Below, in pieces: positions 62,411-64,000 of a DNA stretch of 64,000 nt (the first letter of the stretch is position 1; the number at the start of each line of letters is the position of its first letter). Location: the NCBI GenBank assembly GCA_002713215.1, contig PAVO01000020.1, positions 62,001 to 126,000 on the forward strand. Direction: 5' to 3'. The notes below the pieces were generated by a model. That model searched no databases, had not been told where the DNA came from, and saw only the letters and a program-made list of their open reading frames with translations. Both the position numbers and the translations under genes were made by a program. The stretch comes from Crocinitomicaceae bacterium. Its GTDB lineage: Bacteria > Bacteroidota > Bacteroidia > Flavobacteriales_G > Salibacteraceae.

Positions 62411-62470
62411 CCCGGTTATCGCGCCGCGTTTGGGACGCGGAGGTCGCAGGTTCGAATCCTGCCACCCCGA
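62396..62470 (+). tRNA. tRNA-Pro (anticodon UGG)
   Basis: 75 bases without encoded CCA. Acceptor stem CGGGGTG / CACCCCG, D-arm GCGTAGCCCGGTTATCGC, anticodon arm CCGCG TTTGGGA CGCGG with anticodon TGG, variable AGGTC, T-arm GCAGG TTCGAAT CCTGC, discriminator A. All stems pair fully. The first 15 bases double as the 3' end of the GIY-YIG gene. Confidence 0.96.
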
Positions 62471-62475
62471 CTCAG

Positions 62476-62508
62476 AAGCCTGACACGAAAGTGTCAGGCT
62501 TTTTTATT
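62476..62508 (+). terminator. Intrinsic terminator after tRNA-Pro
   Basis: AAGCCTGACAC, loop GAAA, GTGTCAGGCTT followed by TTTTATTT, beginning five bases after the tRNA. Confidence 0.92.
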
Positions 62509-62510
62509 TG

Positions 62511-62861
62511 AACCAAGTCAAGCTTGCTTGAATGAAGGTGAAAATAAAAAAGACAAGAGCGACAAAGTCGGTCGGGCTTCGTATGTCTTTAAAATCCATT
62601 TCAGAATCACTAAAAGTAATCCTGCCACCCCGACAAAAGCCTTGCACTGTGGTGCAATTGGATTTTGAACCACACTTCAAGGGATCACTGACCAGAGGGA
62701 AGTGAATCCTGTCATCCCGAAAACCTTTGAAAGCCTCTATTTATGGGAATTTTCTTTTTATTATACTAACAAGATTTGAACCTACGGGCTATGAAGAATT
62801 TTAATCCTGTTTTCGGTAAAAAAGCAGCAGAAAGTAATTACTCTCTGCTGCCATAATGGTA
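62511..62861. repeat. 350-base gap with further copies of the tRNA-Pro 3' end
   Basis: AATCCTGCCACCCCGAC, the last 16 tRNA bases plus one (62455-62471), recurs exactly at 62618-62634 and with two changes at 62705-62720 (AATCCTGTCATCCCGA). The second copy is followed by another hairpin, TTGCAC-TGTG-GTGCAA, comparable to the real terminator. No gene is seen. The right end is the terminator of the protease gene. Confidence 0.7.
62815..62851 (-). terminator. Terminator of the HtrA gene
   Basis: GCAGCAGA (62824-62831) pairs with TCTGCTGC (62844-62851); the inner AGTAATTACT is also self-complementary. On the minus strand TTTTTTACC follows the stem. Confidence 0.8.
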
Positions 62862-64000
62862 TTATAGTCCTATCGCGTAAAAATATTCCCCTGGATAATC
62901 TTCATAAACCCCTTCAAGAAGAACTCCACCTTTCTCTTTCTCAAGTACAGCTAAAAGTTCTTTAACCGACCTAACATCTTTTCCGGCTGCTTTGGTTATT
63001 ATAAATCCTTCCTTTATATCAGTATGTTTCTTTAATTTACCTGCAAAGAGGCTCTTTACTTTAGCTCCTCCTTCGATCTCAAGTTTCTTTGCGGTTTTTT
63101 TCGGTATATCTTCAAACTCCGCGCCCAGGATATTAAAGACCTCATTACTTTCTTTTTCAACCAATTTGCTGTTTCCGTCTTCATTTTTCAATTCAACAGT
63201 AATCTCTTTATCATCACCATCTCGATGAATTGCCAATATAATTTTATCTCCTGGGCGATGCCTCCCAATCATTTCTTGAAGTTCGGGAGATGTTTTCACT
63301 TCTGTCTCATTTACTTTTAAGATAACATCTCCTACTTTAATTCCAGCTTCCCTTGCAGCACTCATTTCCAGGAGACTATCCACATAAACTCCTTTGGTTA
63401 TCTCCAATTCTTTCTCTTTGGCTAAATTCCCATCTACATCACGGATAAGTACACCCAGATAACCTCTTTGAACAACTCCATACTTTAATAAGTCTTCAAC
63501 TACTTTACCTACTATGTTTGAAGGAATCGCAAACCCATATCCAGAATAAGCCCCGGTAGGGCTTGCTATAGCAGTATTAATACCGACCAATCCTCCTTGT
63601 AAATTAACTAAGGCACCGCCACTGTTTCCTGGATTAATGGCGGCATCAGTTTGAATGAAAGATTCTATGGCCGATTTTTCTTTCAGTATATTAATGTTCC
63701 TTGCTTTTGCACTAACTATACCAGCGGTAACCGTTGAATTTAGATTAAAAGGATTGCCTACTGCAAGCACCCATTCTCCTACTTCTACTTCGTCGGAATT
63801 AATCATCTTGAGAGTAGGTAAATCTTTTTCTTTGATTTGAATCAAAGCAAGGTCGGTAGAAGGATCAGTGCCAACAACCACGGCTTTGTACTTTCGGTTG
63901 TCATGCAAGGTGACTTCAATGTCATCAGCGTTGTCAATAACGTGATTATTGGTAACAATATATCCCTCATTATTTATAATGACACCAGAACCAGTCCCTA
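62862..64000 (-). CDS. HtrA/Deg-family serine protease with two PDZ domains (5' end cut by window edge)
   Basis: The frame is open to the right edge, giving the last 379 or so residues. The trypsin-like triad is complete: His in VTNNHVI (about 63960), Asp in DPSTDLALIQ, Ser in GNSGGALV. PDZ1 begins near RGYLGVLIRDV, and a PDZ2-like domain ends the protein (EGGAKVKSLFAGKLKKHTDI). Do-family proteases degrade or hold misfolded envelope proteins. The N-terminal signal and LA loop are outside the window. Confidence 0.93.
   Translation of the reverse strand, partial: GTGSGVIINNEGYIVTNNHVIDNADDIEVTLHDNRKYKAVVVGTDPSTDLALIQIKEKDLPTLKMINSDEVEVGEWVLAVGNPFNLNSTVTAGIVSAKARNINILKEKSAIESFIQTDAAINPGNSGGALVNLQGGLVGINTAIASPTGAYSGYGFAIPSNIVGKVVEDLLKYGVVQRGYLGVLIRDVDGNLAKEKELEITKGVYVDSLLEMSAAREAGIKVGDVILKVNETEVKTSPELQEMIGRHRPGDKIILAIHRDGDDKEITVELKNEDGNSKLVEKESNEVFNILGAEFEDIPKKTAKKLEIEGGAKVKSLFAGKLKKHTDIKEGFIITKAAGKDVRSVKELLAVLEKEKGGVLLEGVYEDYPGEYFYAIGL

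Noticed and set aside
62771-62805. GATTTGAACC, resembling a T-arm on the minus strand
   Set aside because: The flanking stem does not pair well and no other tRNA parts are seen.
1-64000. CRISPR arrays, transposase genes, prophage structural genes
   Set aside because: No regularly spaced repeats, DDE or serine transposase motifs, or phage structural proteins were recognised.

Overview
The window is a 64 kb piece of a Bacteroidota (Bacteroidetes) chromosome, probably from the Flavobacteriia/Cytophagia side of the phylum. The evidence is two large secreted proteins with type IX secretion C-terminal sorting domains, WG-repeat and PKD proteins, a BatA-type protein, several promoters of the Bacteroidota type (TTG upstream of TAnnTTTG), the thrS-infC-rpmI-rplT operon and a moderately AT-rich composition. 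Non-ATG starts are common, with TTG starts on genes at 696, 9678, 43517, 55079 and probably 20985. No rRNA is present, so the genus cannot be named.

Left part (1-18.5 kb). A broken-off kelch protein is followed by a three-gene block that looks like a synthase-dependent exopolysaccharide machine: a TPR plus YaiO beta-barrel protein, a membrane HEAT-repeat protein, and a processive GT2 synthase carrying a C-terminal SPOR domain. Then come a dihydroorotase homologue without its HxH metal site, translationally coupled to a BatA-like protein, and a SulP anion transporter. A long run of small, mostly single-domain minus-strand genes follows (DUF3052, DUF1801, two methyltransferases, P-loop kinase, DinB, CPBP protease, GNAT, VOC, nucleotidyltransferase).

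Middle (18.5-31 kb). This is the most unusual region and looks like an integron-type gene-cassette array without a visible integrase. Three hairpin sites at about 19.4, 21.1 and 21.9 kb separate minus-strand cassettes. Each cassette starts with a short core (GTTAGCGGC, GTTAGGGTTA, GTTGTACCCC) whose exact complement opens the site at its other end, as in integron cassettes. Genes in the small cassettes begin within a few to about 25 bases of the core. The last pair encloses a complete 9 kb defence operon: XRE regulator, type III modification enzyme, KilA-N protein, type III restriction helicase, a RloC/PrrC-like AAA ATPase with a candidate anticodon-nuclease motif, and two small membrane proteins. 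A perfect 24-base palindrome lies between mod and the KilA-N gene.

Right part (31-64 kb). Mostly core genes: paaZ, a Crp/Fnr regulator with a thioredoxin-fold protein and lnt, two type IX cargo proteins, tpiA-prmA followed by a 1502-residue secreted protein, a 2164-residue TPR/PD40/triple-SPOR envelope protein, clpS, a GT39-type glycosyltransferase, and thrS-infC-rpmI-rplT in which infC appears to start with AUA. The end holds two distantly related lipoproteins, a small GIY-YIG nuclease gene wedged between a degenerate tRNA-Pro copy and an intact tRNA-Pro(UGG), repeated copies of the tRNA 3' end, and the 3' part of an HtrA/Deg protease.
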